53,239 nucleotides of DNA from contig QJZC01000055.1 in assembly GCA_003247575.1 (NCBI GenBank), positions 1 through 53,239 of the forward strand. The letters are read 5' to 3'. The position numbers and the translations under genes were made by a program. The DNA comes from Pseudomonadota bacterium (GTDB taxonomy: Bacteria > Myxococcota_A > UBA9160 > SZUA-336). The number at the start of each line of letters is the position of its first letter. Position 1 is the stretch's first letter. The notes under the pieces are model-generated. The model did not search any database, had not been told where the DNA came from, and saw only the letters and a list, made by a program, of their open reading frames with translations. Of this stretch, positions 26,042 through 34,851 are shown in pieces.

Positions 26042-26712
26042 CAGGGATCCTCGGACAGGACGTACCCGACCCCTCTGCGCGTGTGGATCAGCTTGTTCTC
26101 GTAGTCCTGGTCGACCTTGCGACGGAGGTAGCGGATGTAGACGTCGATCACGTTGGTGAAGCTATCGAAGTTCATGTCCCAGACGTGCTCGGCGATCATG
26201 GTGCGCGTGACCACCTGCCCACGGTGGCGGGCCAGGAACTCGAGCAGTGCGTATTCCTTCGGGGTCAGGTCGATGCGGTTGCCAGCCCGCGACACTCGTC
26301 GAGTGAGCAGGTCGATGTGCAGATCTGCGATCTGGATGGCGCTGGCGATCGCGGTGCCCCGACGTAGCAGGCAGCGGAGACGTGCGAGAAGCTCCGCGAA
26401 GGCAAACGGTTTGACCAGGTAGTCGTCCGCGCCACTGTCGAGGCCCCGCACCCGATCCTCGAGCTGATCCCGGGCGGTCAGGATCAGAATCGGGGTCGAG
26501 CGGCCGGCGTCGCGAAACTCGCGCACCACCTCTAGCCCCGTCTTGCCGGGCAGCATCAGGTCGAGCACGATCGCGTCATAGGGGTGAACCAGCGCGAGCT
26601 CGAGTGCCTCGTCGCCGCGGCAAGCAGAGTCTACCGCGAAGGCCGCCTCGGACAGCCCACGGTCGAGAAAGCTCAGGACGCGGGGCTCGTCCTCTACGAC
26701 CAGTACTCGCAT
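26041..26712 (-). CDS. OmpR/PhoB-family response regulator
   Basis: 223 residues, the full family length. Receiver domain with acidic pocket (VVEDE), phosphoacceptor Asp51 in AIVLDLMLPG, Thr in LILTARD and Lys in YLVKPF. The C-terminal winged helix has LTPKEYALLEFLARHRG, VIDVYIRYLRRKVD and HTRRGVGYVL. It is the DNA-binding partner of the sensor kinase downstream. Only 74 bases separate it from the exported-protein gene upstream, so cotranscription with the LTA-synthase-like/YejM-like genes is possible. Confidence 0.94.
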   Translation of the reverse strand: MRVLVVEDEPRVLSFLDRGLSEAAFAVDSACRGDEALELALVHPYDAIVLDLMLPGKTGLEVVREFRDAGRSTPILILTARDQLEDRVRGLDSGADDYLVKPFAFAELLARLRCLLRRGTAIASAIQIADLHIDLLTRRVSRAGNRIDLTPKEYALLEFLARHRGQVVTRTMIAEHVWDMNFDSFTNVIDVYIRYLRRKVDQDYENKLIHTRRGVGYVLSEDP

Positions 26713-26786
26713 GAGTCAGAGTCTAGCGCGAGATGGAGGAGGCTGCGTCGCCTCGCCGGCAGCCTGTCCAGTGAATGAAGGAATCT

Positions 26787-27524
26787 TCATTTTTCGGCCC
26801 CCGGCCGGGCCCCGGAGCGATCGCTGGGGCTTCGACGGCACCAGCCCTCTACGCGGGCTAACCAGCTCCAAACTGTTTCGGAGGTCAATGTGTCCGTCGC
26901 ACCTCGGGGTCGGAGAGGGGTGGCGGGTGCCGCCTCCAGGTCCGTCGCGGATTCCTGCGACGGGCCTGTCGCATCCAGCGCATTCTCCATCTCCTCTCGC
27001 AGCTCCGTGACGGACGCAGCGCGTGGAGCTCGGACGAACCGGCTGTAGCCAGCCAGTGCGGGGACGACGGCCTGCAGCAGCCGCCGGGTCTGCGCGCCAT
27101 CTGCTTCGTCCACCAATACATAGGCAAGCCACAGACTGCGCTTGATCGGTGGAAGATACACGCCCGATGCGCCGGGACTTCCAGGGCAGTCGATCTTCAG
27201 CGGGGTGGCCTCCGTAGCTCGGAGCCGTTCGCTTCCCGCCGCGAGCACACGCTGCGCGAGCTCGTAGTCGCCTTCCGCGAGCAGCTCGATCGCGATGGTG
27301 ACCAGAGACTCGGTTTGCCAGAGGCGGAGCTCTGCCGAGCCCTCGAGGTCGCCTTCGCTTGCCAGAGCCGTCGCAGGCTGAGCGGTCGCGACAAGGAGGC
27401 ATAGACCTGCGAGAAGTAGGCGGCTTGCCCGCTGGTGGAGGCTGCCCTTGCCTGTGCCTCGGTCAGTCTCCTGCTCGATGCGCGTCCGCTCCCAGAATCG
27501 GCCGATCGATCCCTGGACGGTCAC
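26787..27524 (-). CDS. exported protein of unknown function coupled to the LTA-synthase-like gene
   Basis: 245 residues from the GTG at 27524, which forms a GTGA overlap with the stop of the upstream LTA-synthase-like gene. A basic 33-residue N-terminus precedes a signal (RLLLAGLCLLVATAQPATALA). The mature part is helical (AIELLAEGDYELAQRVLAAG looks like a TPR-like helix pair), with LWLAYVLVDEADGAQTRRLLQAV. Its C-terminal about 50 residues are low-complexity. No family is recognised. Tight coupling suggests it serves the same envelope pathway. Confidence 0.72.
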   Translation of the reverse strand: MTVQGSIGRFWERTRIEQETDRGTGKGSLHQRASRLLLAGLCLLVATAQPATALASEGDLEGSAELRLWQTESLVTIAIELLAEGDYELAQRVLAAGSERLRATEATPLKIDCPGSPGASGVYLPPIKRSLWLAYVLVDEADGAQTRRLLQAVVPALAGYSRFVRAPRAASVTELREEMENALDATGPSQESATDLEAAPATPLRPRGATDTLTSETVWSWLARVEGWCRRSPSDRSGARPGAEK

Positions 27525-29587
27525 GGGCGAAGTGCCCTCTCGGACTCCAGGGGACTTGCGGGGCGGCTTGCGATCGCAAGGTCGGTCAATCGATCCTGTA
27601 GTCTCTGCTCGGCCTGTTGAAGCACGGCCAAGCCATCCTTGGCGTCCTCCTGGTAGGCGTATCGAATCTGGTCGTGCAATGGAAAGCCAGCCGGAGTCAG
27701 TCGGTACGCACTGCCGACTCCGCCCTCCTTTGCAAGCACGGTCAGGCGGTTGGCGCGTCTAACTGCGTAACGTTCCTTGCGGTAGAGCAAGACCGCCATC
27801 GGGTCTCTCTCCGAGGCTGCAAGGACGTCGCGGCCGAAGAAGTCGGGCTCTGGGTCCCAACCCACTAGAGACAGGATCGTCGGCGCCAGGTCGACCTGGC
27901 TGGTCACCGCGTCGATGCGGCCCGGTGGCACCGTTCCGGGAGCCAGAAGGAGTGCCGGAACGCGATACTCTTCCGCAGGTACCAGGGCACGCGAGCGTAG
28001 GTGCACCCCGTGGTCGCCAACGAAGACGAACAAGGTATCGTCGAAGTACGCGTAGCTTCTTGCTTGACGGATGAACTTGCCGACTGCGAAGTCTGCGTAC
28101 AAGAAGTTCTCGAGCTCGCGCCGCTCGAATCCCTCTGGAACGTTCATGTCTTCTGGCAAGCTCTGCACGCGCCCCGGGGGAAATTCCCATGGGGCATGTA
28201 GAGAGACGGTCAACAAGACCGCGAGAAAGGGTTGCCCCTGCGCCGCGCGGGCTTCGAACTCTCGATTCGCGCGCGCGAAAAGATCTTCATCGGAGACGCC
28301 CCAACTGCCCCGGAACACCGGATCCTCGAAATCCCTCTCTTCGATGAAGCGTTCGAACCCGTTTCCGACGAAGAAACTGCGCATGTGATCGAAGATCCCC
28401 TGGCCTCCGTAGAGAAACAGGGTGTCGTAGCCGTGTCGTTGCGCGGCAGAGGCGAGCGTCGCGACCCCGCGCTGTGCCTCCGGACGCCTTACGATGCTCA
28501 CGCCTGGGAGCGGGGGGAAGGAAGCGACGACCGCCTCCAGTCCTTGCACGGTTCGCTCCCCCGTCGCATAGCAATGCGTCAGCAGAAGTCCCTCGTCCGC
28601 GAGGCGATCGAATTCGGGCGAGAGGGCGGGCTCGCCGCCCATCGCACCCACGAGCCTACCGGTGAAGCTCTCCATGACGACGACTACGACGTTTCGGGGA
28701 CGTCGCTCGGGGCCGTCCCGCTTCCTGTGTGAGGTCAGCTGGGCGGCGCGGGCTCGCGCCTCCTCCGGCGGGAGCTTGCCGGCGACCTCCTCCACGCGAA
28801 TCTGTTCGCCGCGAGTGCGGCGGAAGCCCTCGTAGGCGACCGCAAAGAGCCCTGAGCTCGCAATCTCGTTCAGTGCGCGATGCGGACCGATCGAGGCGGC
28901 CGCTGGATTGATCGGGCGATGGTCGAGGGTGCCGCGTGCGAACGCGACCATGAGCACGAGGGTCGCTAGAGCAGTACCGCGTCCCCAGCCCACCGAACGC
29001 TCTCGGAGACGCAGCAGGCTCTGCCTGCGCCAGCAGATCGCCGCCAACGAGACGAGCAAGGCGAATGCCGCGAGGGATACCGACTGCCACACATAGGGCA
29101 TCTCTACGAGACTGAGCAATACCTCGCGATCACCGGCGTGATCGAGTACCAGGTAGTTCATGCGGTATCCGAAGAAGCGCAGGAATGCCCAGTCCGCGCC
29201 GCTCGACAGCACGAGGATCGTCCAAGCGAGCAGAGCCCAAGTAGCGGTGAGGCGCGTCGCGATCCGTCGGGGTCGCTGGCTGCTCGAACGAGAGAAGGGG
29301 ATGAGCAGGAGCAGAGGTGCAGCCATATACGCGCTGATCGATGCGTCCAAGCGACACCCCACCCAGAGTGCGCGCAGAATCTCCGAGCCGGTCAAATCGA
29401 GCTGAGGATCGACACCGGAAAGCAATGCAGCGCGAGTGAGGCTCCCGAGCGCAACCCCGCAGATCCACAACACCCAGAGCACTCGGCACGGGTCTAGCTC
29501 GGGGCGTCGATGCGTTGGCGCCGGCATGCCGAGATAGAGCCATACCGCCCCTAGAACTCGGTGAACTCCGAATGAGAAGCATCTCAT
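27521..29587 (-). CDS. LTA-synthase-like membrane phosphotransferase (alkaline phosphatase superfamily)
   Basis: 688 residues. About five N-terminal membrane helices (to residue about 220) anchor an extracytoplasmic sulfatase-fold domain. Active-site residues: Glu306 in VVVMESFTG, nucleophile Thr346 in YATGERTVQGLEAV, His464 in SLHAPW, and Asp525-His526 in FVGDHGVH. This family transfers phosphoglycerol, phosphoethanolamine-like or related groups from phospholipids or other donors onto surface acceptors. A start at residue 21 is possible. It follows the YejM-like gene by 31 bases and overlaps the next gene. Divergent phosphonate genes suggest the group transferred could be phosphonate-linked, which is inference. 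Confidence 0.87.
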   Translation of the reverse strand: MRCFSFGVHRVLGAVWLYLGMPAPTHRRPELDPCRVLWVLWICGVALGSLTRAALLSGVDPQLDLTGSEILRALWVGCRLDASISAYMAAPLLLLIPFSRSSSQRPRRIATRLTATWALLAWTILVLSSGADWAFLRFFGYRMNYLVLDHAGDREVLLSLVEMPYVWQSVSLAAFALLVSLAAICWRRQSLLRLRERSVGWGRGTALATLVLMVAFARGTLDHRPINPAAASIGPHRALNEIASSGLFAVAYEGFRRTRGEQIRVEEVAGKLPPEEARARAAQLTSHRKRDGPERRPRNVVVVVMESFTGRLVGAMGGEPALSPEFDRLADEGLLLTHCYATGERTVQGLEAVVASFPPLPGVSIVRRPEAQRGVATLASAAQRHGYDTLFLYGGQGIFDHMRSFFVGNGFERFIEERDFEDPVFRGSWGVSDEDLFARANREFEARAAQGQPFLAVLLTVSLHAPWEFPPGRVQSLPEDMNVPEGFERRELENFLYADFAVGKFIRQARSYAYFDDTLFVFVGDHGVHLRSRALVPAEEYRVPALLLAPGTVPPGRIDAVTSQVDLAPTILSLVGWDPEPDFFGRDVLAASERDPMAVLLYRKERYAVRRANRLTVLAKEGGVGSAYRLTPAGFPLHDQIRYAYQEDAKDGLAVLQQAEQRLQDRLTDLAIASRPASPLESERALRP

Positions 29588-29618
29588 CGAGCCGAGCGGC
29601 TCTCGATGCCTGGCCTAG

Positions 29619-31388
29619 CTAGCGGCGCATGAAACGCCCAGTCTCGCGTAGCGCGGCCGCAAGAGGCTCCGGATTCGTCAGGGGCGCCTCGAGCACCTCG
29701 TAGTCGGCGCCGCGCACCTCGAAGTAGCTTCCGTAGCTCACCGTTACGCGCTCGGGCTCGACGACGGCGTGGGAGGTGTAGCTCGCGGCGACGATCCAGT
29801 CCCACTCGTCGTTCGAGAGCATGCTCTTGCCACTGCTGTAGTCGCTCGGGGGATTGCTGCAGTGAAGCACTTCACTGAGGAGGGTAGGTGCGACGTCGTT
29901 GTGTGATGTGCGACGAGTCACTCTGTCGGGAGTGTGCCCCGGCCATCGAATGAGCATGGGAGTGTGCAGCTGGTAGCGGCTGTAGCTGGATCCGTGTCCG
30001 CGGAAGCCTAGGCCGTTCTCGTTGAATTCTTCACCATGGTCGCTGGTGACCATGATCAGGGTGCGGTCAGCCAGGCCTTTGGACTCCAGATGCTCCAGAA
30101 CTCGCCCGAGCTGTCCGTCTGCGAAATGGAGCGCGGTCTCGTAGCAGGCACGTCGACCGTCGTCGCCCGGCGTGTCGACCGAAACTTCCGATACGCGTTC
30201 ATACTCAGGAGGACAGGCGCCCGGAGCCGATTCGTAGAAGACGAAGCCGAAAAAGGGCCGCGATGGATCGCGCTTCTCGAGCCAGTCCAGCCAGCCCTCG
30301 GTGGCGGCCGCGTCTCCCGCGGTCCTTGGCAGGTCTCCGACCGTGCGGAAGGCCGTTCGTTCCAGACCCACCAAGCGGTCTGCCGGATTGCTCGGGAACA
30401 CCCCGACCTGGTATCCGTGAGACTGAAAGGTCTCGATGAGAACAGGCGCTTGTTGGGCAGCATAGAATGCTGTCCAGTAGGTCGCAGGGATTCCGTAGAA
30501 CAGGCTGAACAGTCCAGGCCTCGTTCCATTGCCTCCGCTCCAGTGCGACTCGAAGCGGAGAGCGCCCTGTGCGAAGCGCGTGATGTTCGGAGTCACCCGC
30601 TCGACGACGTAGTCGGCCCGCATCGCGTCCAAGCCGATGATCAATACATTGAGTGGATCGCTGCCAGGCGAGCAGTGAAGCGCCTCCTTGGGGTAGTCGA
30701 GCACGCCTTCCTGAACCTCACCGAGATCTTCCATTGCGGACGCGGCCCGCTCGCGCGAGAGATCGACGACACCCAGCCATCGGCCCATCAGGTGCTTGCT
30801 GGTCAGGGGGCGATACCACGGTAGATACGGGGTGAAGCTCGTCACCGGGACGTGGTAGCGGACGTCCGCCCAGGCGTGGATCAGCTGCGAAGACGCGAGC
30901 GTGGCCAGCAGTGCTGCCCCAAGGGCGAGCGCGGTGCCGCCCCTTACCCAGCTCGCGCGTGGTCCTGAGACGACCTGCATCCAGAAGAAGCACAGCGCGC
31001 CCCCGATGACGACCGAGATCGTGGCAAAGAGGAAGGTGGGTAGGCCGAGCACCCTGAGAGCCAGCACACTCAAGTGAAAGCGGTCGTCGAAGAAGACCAG
31101 GCTGTCCACTTGAATGCCCCCGATCAGGATCGCACCGAGAACGATGCTGAACGTCCAGACCACACGCGGGCTGACGCGGATCAGCACGAGGGGAAGGACC
31201 AGCGTGGTCCAGACCCCCATTCCGAGCAGTCCCAGGTAGCCTGCGTATGCGCTCAGCACGTAGAACTGTGCGAGCGCGTCTCTAGGCCAGGGAAACGCCG
31301 CCAGGTACCGAACGCCGGTCAGATAGAGCAAAAGGGTCACACCGAAGAAGAAGTGTGCCGTTCGAGTCAGCAGCGTATTTCTGTCCAT
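29619..31388 (-). CDS. YejM/PbgA-like inner-membrane sulfatase-fold protein
   Basis: 589 residues, almost the length of E. coli YejM. Five N-terminal transmembrane helices and the short family motif IHAWADVRYHVPVTSF (about 170-185) are followed by a periplasmic alkaline-phosphatase-fold domain: Asp254 in IIGLDAMRADY, Thr289 in HWSGGNGTRPGLFSLFYG, and the metal pair in VTSDHGEEFNENG. In enterobacteria, YejM (LapC) senses LPS and controls LpxC through LapB; related proteins may be active phosphatases or transferases. Unlike enterobacterial YejM, this one keeps the SDHGEE metal motif, so activity is conceivable. It is first gene of the minus-strand operon. Confidence 0.87.
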   Translation of the reverse strand: MDRNTLLTRTAHFFFGVTLLLYLTGVRYLAAFPWPRDALAQFYVLSAYAGYLGLLGMGVWTTLVLPLVLIRVSPRVVWTFSIVLGAILIGGIQVDSLVFFDDRFHLSVLALRVLGLPTFLFATISVVIGGALCFFWMQVVSGPRASWVRGGTALALGAALLATLASSQLIHAWADVRYHVPVTSFTPYLPWYRPLTSKHLMGRWLGVVDLSRERAASAMEDLGEVQEGVLDYPKEALHCSPGSDPLNVLIIGLDAMRADYVVERVTPNITRFAQGALRFESHWSGGNGTRPGLFSLFYGIPATYWTAFYAAQQAPVLIETFQSHGYQVGVFPSNPADRLVGLERTAFRTVGDLPRTAGDAAATEGWLDWLEKRDPSRPFFGFVFYESAPGACPPEYERVSEVSVDTPGDDGRRACYETALHFADGQLGRVLEHLESKGLADRTLIMVTSDHGEEFNENGLGFRGHGSSYSRYQLHTPMLIRWPGHTPDRVTRRTSHNDVAPTLLSEVLHCSNPPSDYSSGKSMLSNDEWDWIVAASYTSHAVVEPERVTVSYGSYFEVRGADYEVLEAPLTNPEPLAAALRETGRFMRR

Positions 31389-31689
31389 GCAGCGGTTCCA
31401 CCCCTCTGCCGATTCTACGGAAGTCGCACGTGACCTGCAGCGCCGACTCGGCCATTCAGCGCGCCATTCAGCGCCGATCGCCTTCGAGCGTCGATCCGGC
31501 CTTCATGATGATTCGGCCTTCATGAGGGTGGGCGCACGAACCACTCCTAGCGCACACGATACATGAGCGTCGTCTTGGGCTATATAGCCGATGGTCATGC
31601 CAGAGAGTGGGGGCGGCGGCTTGGATTAGATCCGTTTAATGTTCCTTTCCCAAAGCTCTCATTCGGGCGTTTGCATCCTCTGCTGGCTG
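31389..31689. promoter_or_regulatory. divergent control region with paired direct repeats
   Basis: This region lies between the YejM-like gene and the phosphonate operon and should hold promoters for both. It contains two pairs of direct repeats: gccattcagcgc in perfect tandem at 31451-31462 and 31463-31474, and cggccttcatga at 31497-31508 and 31514-31525 (17-base spacing). These could be binding sites for a regulator such as the OmpR-type protein encoded at 26041-26712. A start at 31639 for the phosphatase gene would shorten the region. Confidence 0.5.
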
Positions 31690-32412
31690 ATGAATGCTAC
31701 GAGGCGCGTGCGCACTGCCCGGCGACGAGTTGTGACTGTGATTGTTGCGAGCGTCGCTGTATCGATGTGGGCTTGGAACTCCAGCCCGATCAACCTGAAG
31801 GATCGGATCTTTCCGAAACACCTCACCGAGGTCTACACTGGGTCGTTGTACCGGAGTGGCCAGATCGACTCGCGGCTCTTGCGCACCACACTCGAAGATC
31901 TGCAGATCGACGTCATCGTAGATCTGACGGGCGATCAGCAGCGTCCGGACCAGCTGTTCGAGCGTGAGCTCGCAGAGGAGCTCGGGATCGAGCATCGTAT
32001 CTTCTCCCTCGGGGGCAGTGGCATCGGAGCGATCGATCAGTACGTCGGAGCTGTCGAAGTCATCGCGCGGGCGGTAGACATGAAGAGGCCGGTGCTGGTG
32101 CACTGCCGAGCAGGTGACCGCCGGACCGGTGGAGTCGTCGCCGCGTATCAGCTCCTGATTCGTGGCGAGCCTGTCGAGCGCGCCTTCGCGGAGGTCGCGC
32201 GCTATTCCCGCACGCCAGTGAGCGAGAGCCGGGTCTGGTCCTTCCTTCAGGCCAACTTGTCACGGATCAGCGAGGGATTGGTCGCACGCGGCCTGGACCT
32301 TTCGGCTCGAGTCACGCGAGATCGATGGACGGAGCTCGAGTCCGGCTTCGGCAGTACGAGTTCGGGGGCAGTAGACCTCGTCCCCCTGCAGAGTAGGCCG
32401 AGCGATGGGTGA
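31690..32412 (+). CDS. membrane-anchored dual-specificity/tyrosine phosphatase-like protein
   Basis: 240 residues from the ATG at 31690; an ATG at 31639 would add 17 residues ahead of the basic N-terminus. A signal-anchor (RRRVVTVIVASVAVSMWAW) is followed by a DSP/PTP domain: VYTGSLYRSGQ, DVIVDLTGD, and the CX5R loop HCRAGDRRTG with Cys139 and Arg145. This phosphatase type includes enzymes acting on lipids such as phosphatidylglycerophosphate as well as on proteins, so a lipid- or glycan-linked phosphate is a reasonable substrate. First gene of the phosphonate operon; its end overlaps the next gene by 8 bases. Confidence 0.82.
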   Translation: MNATRRVRTARRRVVTVIVASVAVSMWAWNSSPINLKDRIFPKHLTEVYTGSLYRSGQIDSRLLRTTLEDLQIDVIVDLTGDQQRPDQLFERELAEELGIEHRIFSLGGSGIGAIDQYVGAVEVIARAVDMKRPVLVHCRAGDRRTGGVVAAYQLLIRGEPVERAFAEVARYSRTPVSESRVWSFLQANLSRISEGLVARGLDLSARVTRDRWTELESGFGSTSSGAVDLVPLQSRPSDG

Positions 32413-33199
32413 GCCGCTGAAGCGTGCGATTCTGCTCGCTGGGGGTCTGGGCCGGCGACTCGGAGGAGAGGTCGGTGCGCTACCGAAGTGCTTACTTCGC
32501 TTTGGTGGTGAAACCCTGCTCGAGCGTCACCTGAAGGCGCTCGTGGCGCACGATGTCGAGTGCGTAGATCTCGTACTCGGCTATCGTCATCGCGATATCG
32601 AGGCGGAGCTTTGCCGTCTCTCTCCGCCATTGTCGGTCCACCCGATTCTCAACCCGTGCTTCGAGCTGGGCAGCGCGCTGAGTGTGCTCGCCGCGCGTGC
32701 GAGCCTACAGGCGAGCGGAGAGCTCCTGTTGATGGATGCCGACGTGCTGTATCCGCCGGAGCTGCTGGGGCCCCTTTTTCGAAGCTCGGGCAGCGGCCTC
32801 TTGATGGATCGATCGTGCGAGCTCGGGGACGCGGAAGCCGTCAAGGTCTGCAGCCACGGGGGGCGGATCGTCGAGTTCGGAAAGCAGGTCGATCCCGGAC
32901 TCGAGTTCGACGAGCTCGCCGAGTCGGTCGGTTTCTTCCGGCTGAGCGAGGGCAATGCGCGCAGGTTGTTTCGCGAACTGATCCGCCTATCCAACCGCGG
33001 AGCGGTGAACGCTCCGTACGAGACCGCGCTGCGTGCTGTTCTTCTCTCGGGCGAGGATCCATTCGAGGGCCACGAGATCTCCGGGCTTCCGTGGATCGAG
33101 ATCGATTTCCCCGAAGATCTGGAACGAGCGCGCACCGAGATCTGGCCGCGGATCGAGTCGCGGTCGCCGCCGACGCACTGGGCGGTGCCCTGCACATGA
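32405..33199 (+). CDS. LicC-like nucleotidyltransferase, candidate CTP:AEP cytidylyltransferase
   Basis: 264 residues. N-terminal signature AILLAGGLGRRLGG with Arg18 and Pro27-Lys28 (ALPKCLLRFGG), then the metal acids Asp111 and Asp113 in LLLMDADVLYP; this is an intact nucleotidyltransferase active site. The family includes LicC (CTP:phosphocholine) and the cytidylyltransferase domain of PntC, which makes CMP-AEP in Treponema. Given the downstream genes that make AEP, CMP-AEP synthesis is the best guess. It overlaps the next gene by ATGA. Substrate assignment is inference; fold and activity type are secure. Confidence 0.85.
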   Translation: MGEPLKRAILLAGGLGRRLGGEVGALPKCLLRFGGETLLERHLKALVAHDVECVDLVLGYRHRDIEAELCRLSPPLSVHPILNPCFELGSALSVLAARASLQASGELLLMDADVLYPPELLGPLFRSSGSGLLMDRSCELGDAEAVKVCSHGGRIVEFGKQVDPGLEFDELAESVGFFRLSEGNARRLFRELIRLSNRGAVNAPYETALRAVLLSGEDPFEGHEISGLPWIEIDFPEDLERARTEIWPRIESRSPPTHWAVPCT

Positions 33200-34851
33200 C
33201 CGTGTCGTCGGCTACGCATCGCCTGAGAGAGCTGCTTGCGTCCAGCGAGACAGAGTTCCTGATGGAGGCCCACAGCGGGTTGAGCGCGCGCATCGTCGCC
33301 GAGGCTGGTTTCAAGGGGATCTGGGCCAGCGGGCTCGCGATTTCCGCTCAATGTGGTGTGCGCGACCACAACGAGCTCTCCTGGACTCAGGTGCTCGACG
33401 TCGTCGAGCTGATGGTCGATGCGGCCACGATCCCGGTGCTTCTAGATGGGGACACGGGCTATGGGAACTTCAACAACCTGCGCCGACTGGTTCGCAAGCT
33501 GGAGCAAATTGGAGGAGCAGGAGTCTGTATCGAGGACAAGTGCTTTCCCAAGACCAACAGTTATATCCGTGGTGAGACCCAGCCCCTCGCCGACATCGAT
33601 GAGTTCTGTGGGAAGATCAAGGCTGGAAAAGACACACAGCTGGACGACGCCTTCTGCTTGGTGGCTCGCGTCGAGGCCTTGATCGCGGGCTGGGGGATGG
33701 AAGAAGCGCTGCGGCGCGCCGAGGCGTATCACGCGGCGGGTGCGGATGCCATCCTGATCCACAGCAAGCGCTCCGATCCCGCAGAGATCTTGAGATTCTC
33801 TGAGGAATGGGCAAACCGTTGTCCGCTGGTCATCGTTCCAACCTCGTACTCGAGCACGCCCACGGACGTGTTTCGACGAGCGGGGGTTCGGCTCGTCGTG
33901 TGGGCAAACGCGTTGATCCGGGGAGCGGTGGCGGAGATGCAGCTCGTGGCGCGCACCTTGTACGAGAAGCAGACCTTGGTCGAGGTCGAGTCCGAGATCG
34001 CTCCATTGGCCGAGATCTTTCGCCTGCAGCAAGCAGAGGAGCTCGAGCAAGCGGAGCGACGCTATATTCCCTGCGTGCGCGAGAAGCCTCGCGCCCTCAT
34101 CCTCGGAGCCACTCGTGGGAGAGGGCTCGAGCCCGTCACCTCGGATCGGCCCAAGATCATGCTTCCCATTGCAGGCCGCTCTCTTCTCGAGCACCTGGTG
34201 GCTTCGTTCAAGCGCCAAGGAGTCCACGAGCTCCACGTCGTTGCGGGCTATCGCGCCGATGCGGTGCAGGCGGCTGGGGTTTCGGTGCGAACCAATGCTG
34301 CCCACGAGAACACAGGTGAGCTGCAGTCCCTGTGGTGTGCGCTCGATGTACTGAGCGGAGACAGCATCGTACTCTACGGGGATCTGTTGTTCCGCGACTA
34401 CATCCTCGGAGACTTGCTCAACGCAGCCGATGCGCCGATCTCGGTCGTAGTAGACTCTTCTCCGCTTCCAGAACGAGGAAACGTGAGCGATCTCGCCTAC
34501 TGCAGTGCGAGCGATGATCGAGGTCTGTATCGAACGGACGTCGTGCTCGAGCGGATCACGGAGGCCCAGTCGTGGTCGGGTCGGCGCCCGGATGGGCGCT
34601 GGATCGGCATGCTGCGGGCGCGGGCCGGCGGCATCTCGGAGATTCGATCTGCACTCTGCGAGCTGCGCAAGAGCGCAGACTTCGAACAGCTGGGATTGCC
34701 GGATCTGCTCAACGCGCTCGTCTCCAGGCACGTTCACGTGAGGGTGCTCTATGTGCACGGTCACTGGCTCGACGTGAACGATCTCTCCGATTTGGAGCGC
34801 GCAAATGCCTTTGCGCGCGGACCGCGCGCAGCATCCGAGGTCCGCGCTTGA
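33196..34851 (+). CDS. aepX: phosphoenolpyruvate phosphomutase fused to a nucleotidyltransferase domain
   Basis: 551 residues from the ATG at 33196 (ATGA overlap). The PEP mutase domain (about 8-290) makes phosphonopyruvate, the C-P bond-forming step. Catalytic residues line up one position off mussel PEP mutase: Trp43, Ser45, Asp57, Asp84 and Asp86 (LLDGDTGYGN), Glu113-Asp114-Lys115 and Lys119/Asn121 in EDKCFPKTNS, and Arg158. EDKxxxxxNS separates true mutases from related lyases. Residues about 298-545 are a nucleotidyltransferase domain whose signature reads LILGATRGRGLEPVTSDRPK; the usual Gly-x-Gly-x-Arg-Leu is changed, with Gly310 at the Arg position. The frame is open upstream to 32560, but that part is antiphase to the preceding gene. 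Confidence 0.93.
   Translation: MTVSSATHRLRELLASSETEFLMEAHSGLSARIVAEAGFKGIWASGLAISAQCGVRDHNELSWTQVLDVVELMVDAATIPVLLDGDTGYGNFNNLRRLVRKLEQIGGAGVCIEDKCFPKTNSYIRGETQPLADIDEFCGKIKAGKDTQLDDAFCLVARVEALIAGWGMEEALRRAEAYHAAGADAILIHSKRSDPAEILRFSEEWANRCPLVIVPTSYSSTPTDVFRRAGVRLVVWANALIRGAVAEMQLVARTLYEKQTLVEVESEIAPLAEIFRLQQAEELEQAERRYIPCVREKPRALILGATRGRGLEPVTSDRPKIMLPIAGRSLLEHLVASFKRQGVHELHVVAGYRADAVQAAGVSVRTNAAHENTGELQSLWCALDVLSGDSIVLYGDLLFRDYILGDLLNAADAPISVVVDSSPLPERGNVSDLAYCSASDDRGLYRTDVVLERITEAQSWSGRRPDGRWIGMLRARAGGISEIRSALCELRKSADFEQLGLPDLLNALVSRHVHVRVLYVHGHWLDVNDLSDLERANAFARGPRAASEVRA

Noticed and set aside
32560..33195. In-frame N-terminal extension of the PEP mutase
   Set aside because: Lies out of phase inside the nucleotidyltransferase gene and is Arg/Ser-rich; the ATGA overlap at 33196 gives the expected PEP mutase N-terminus.
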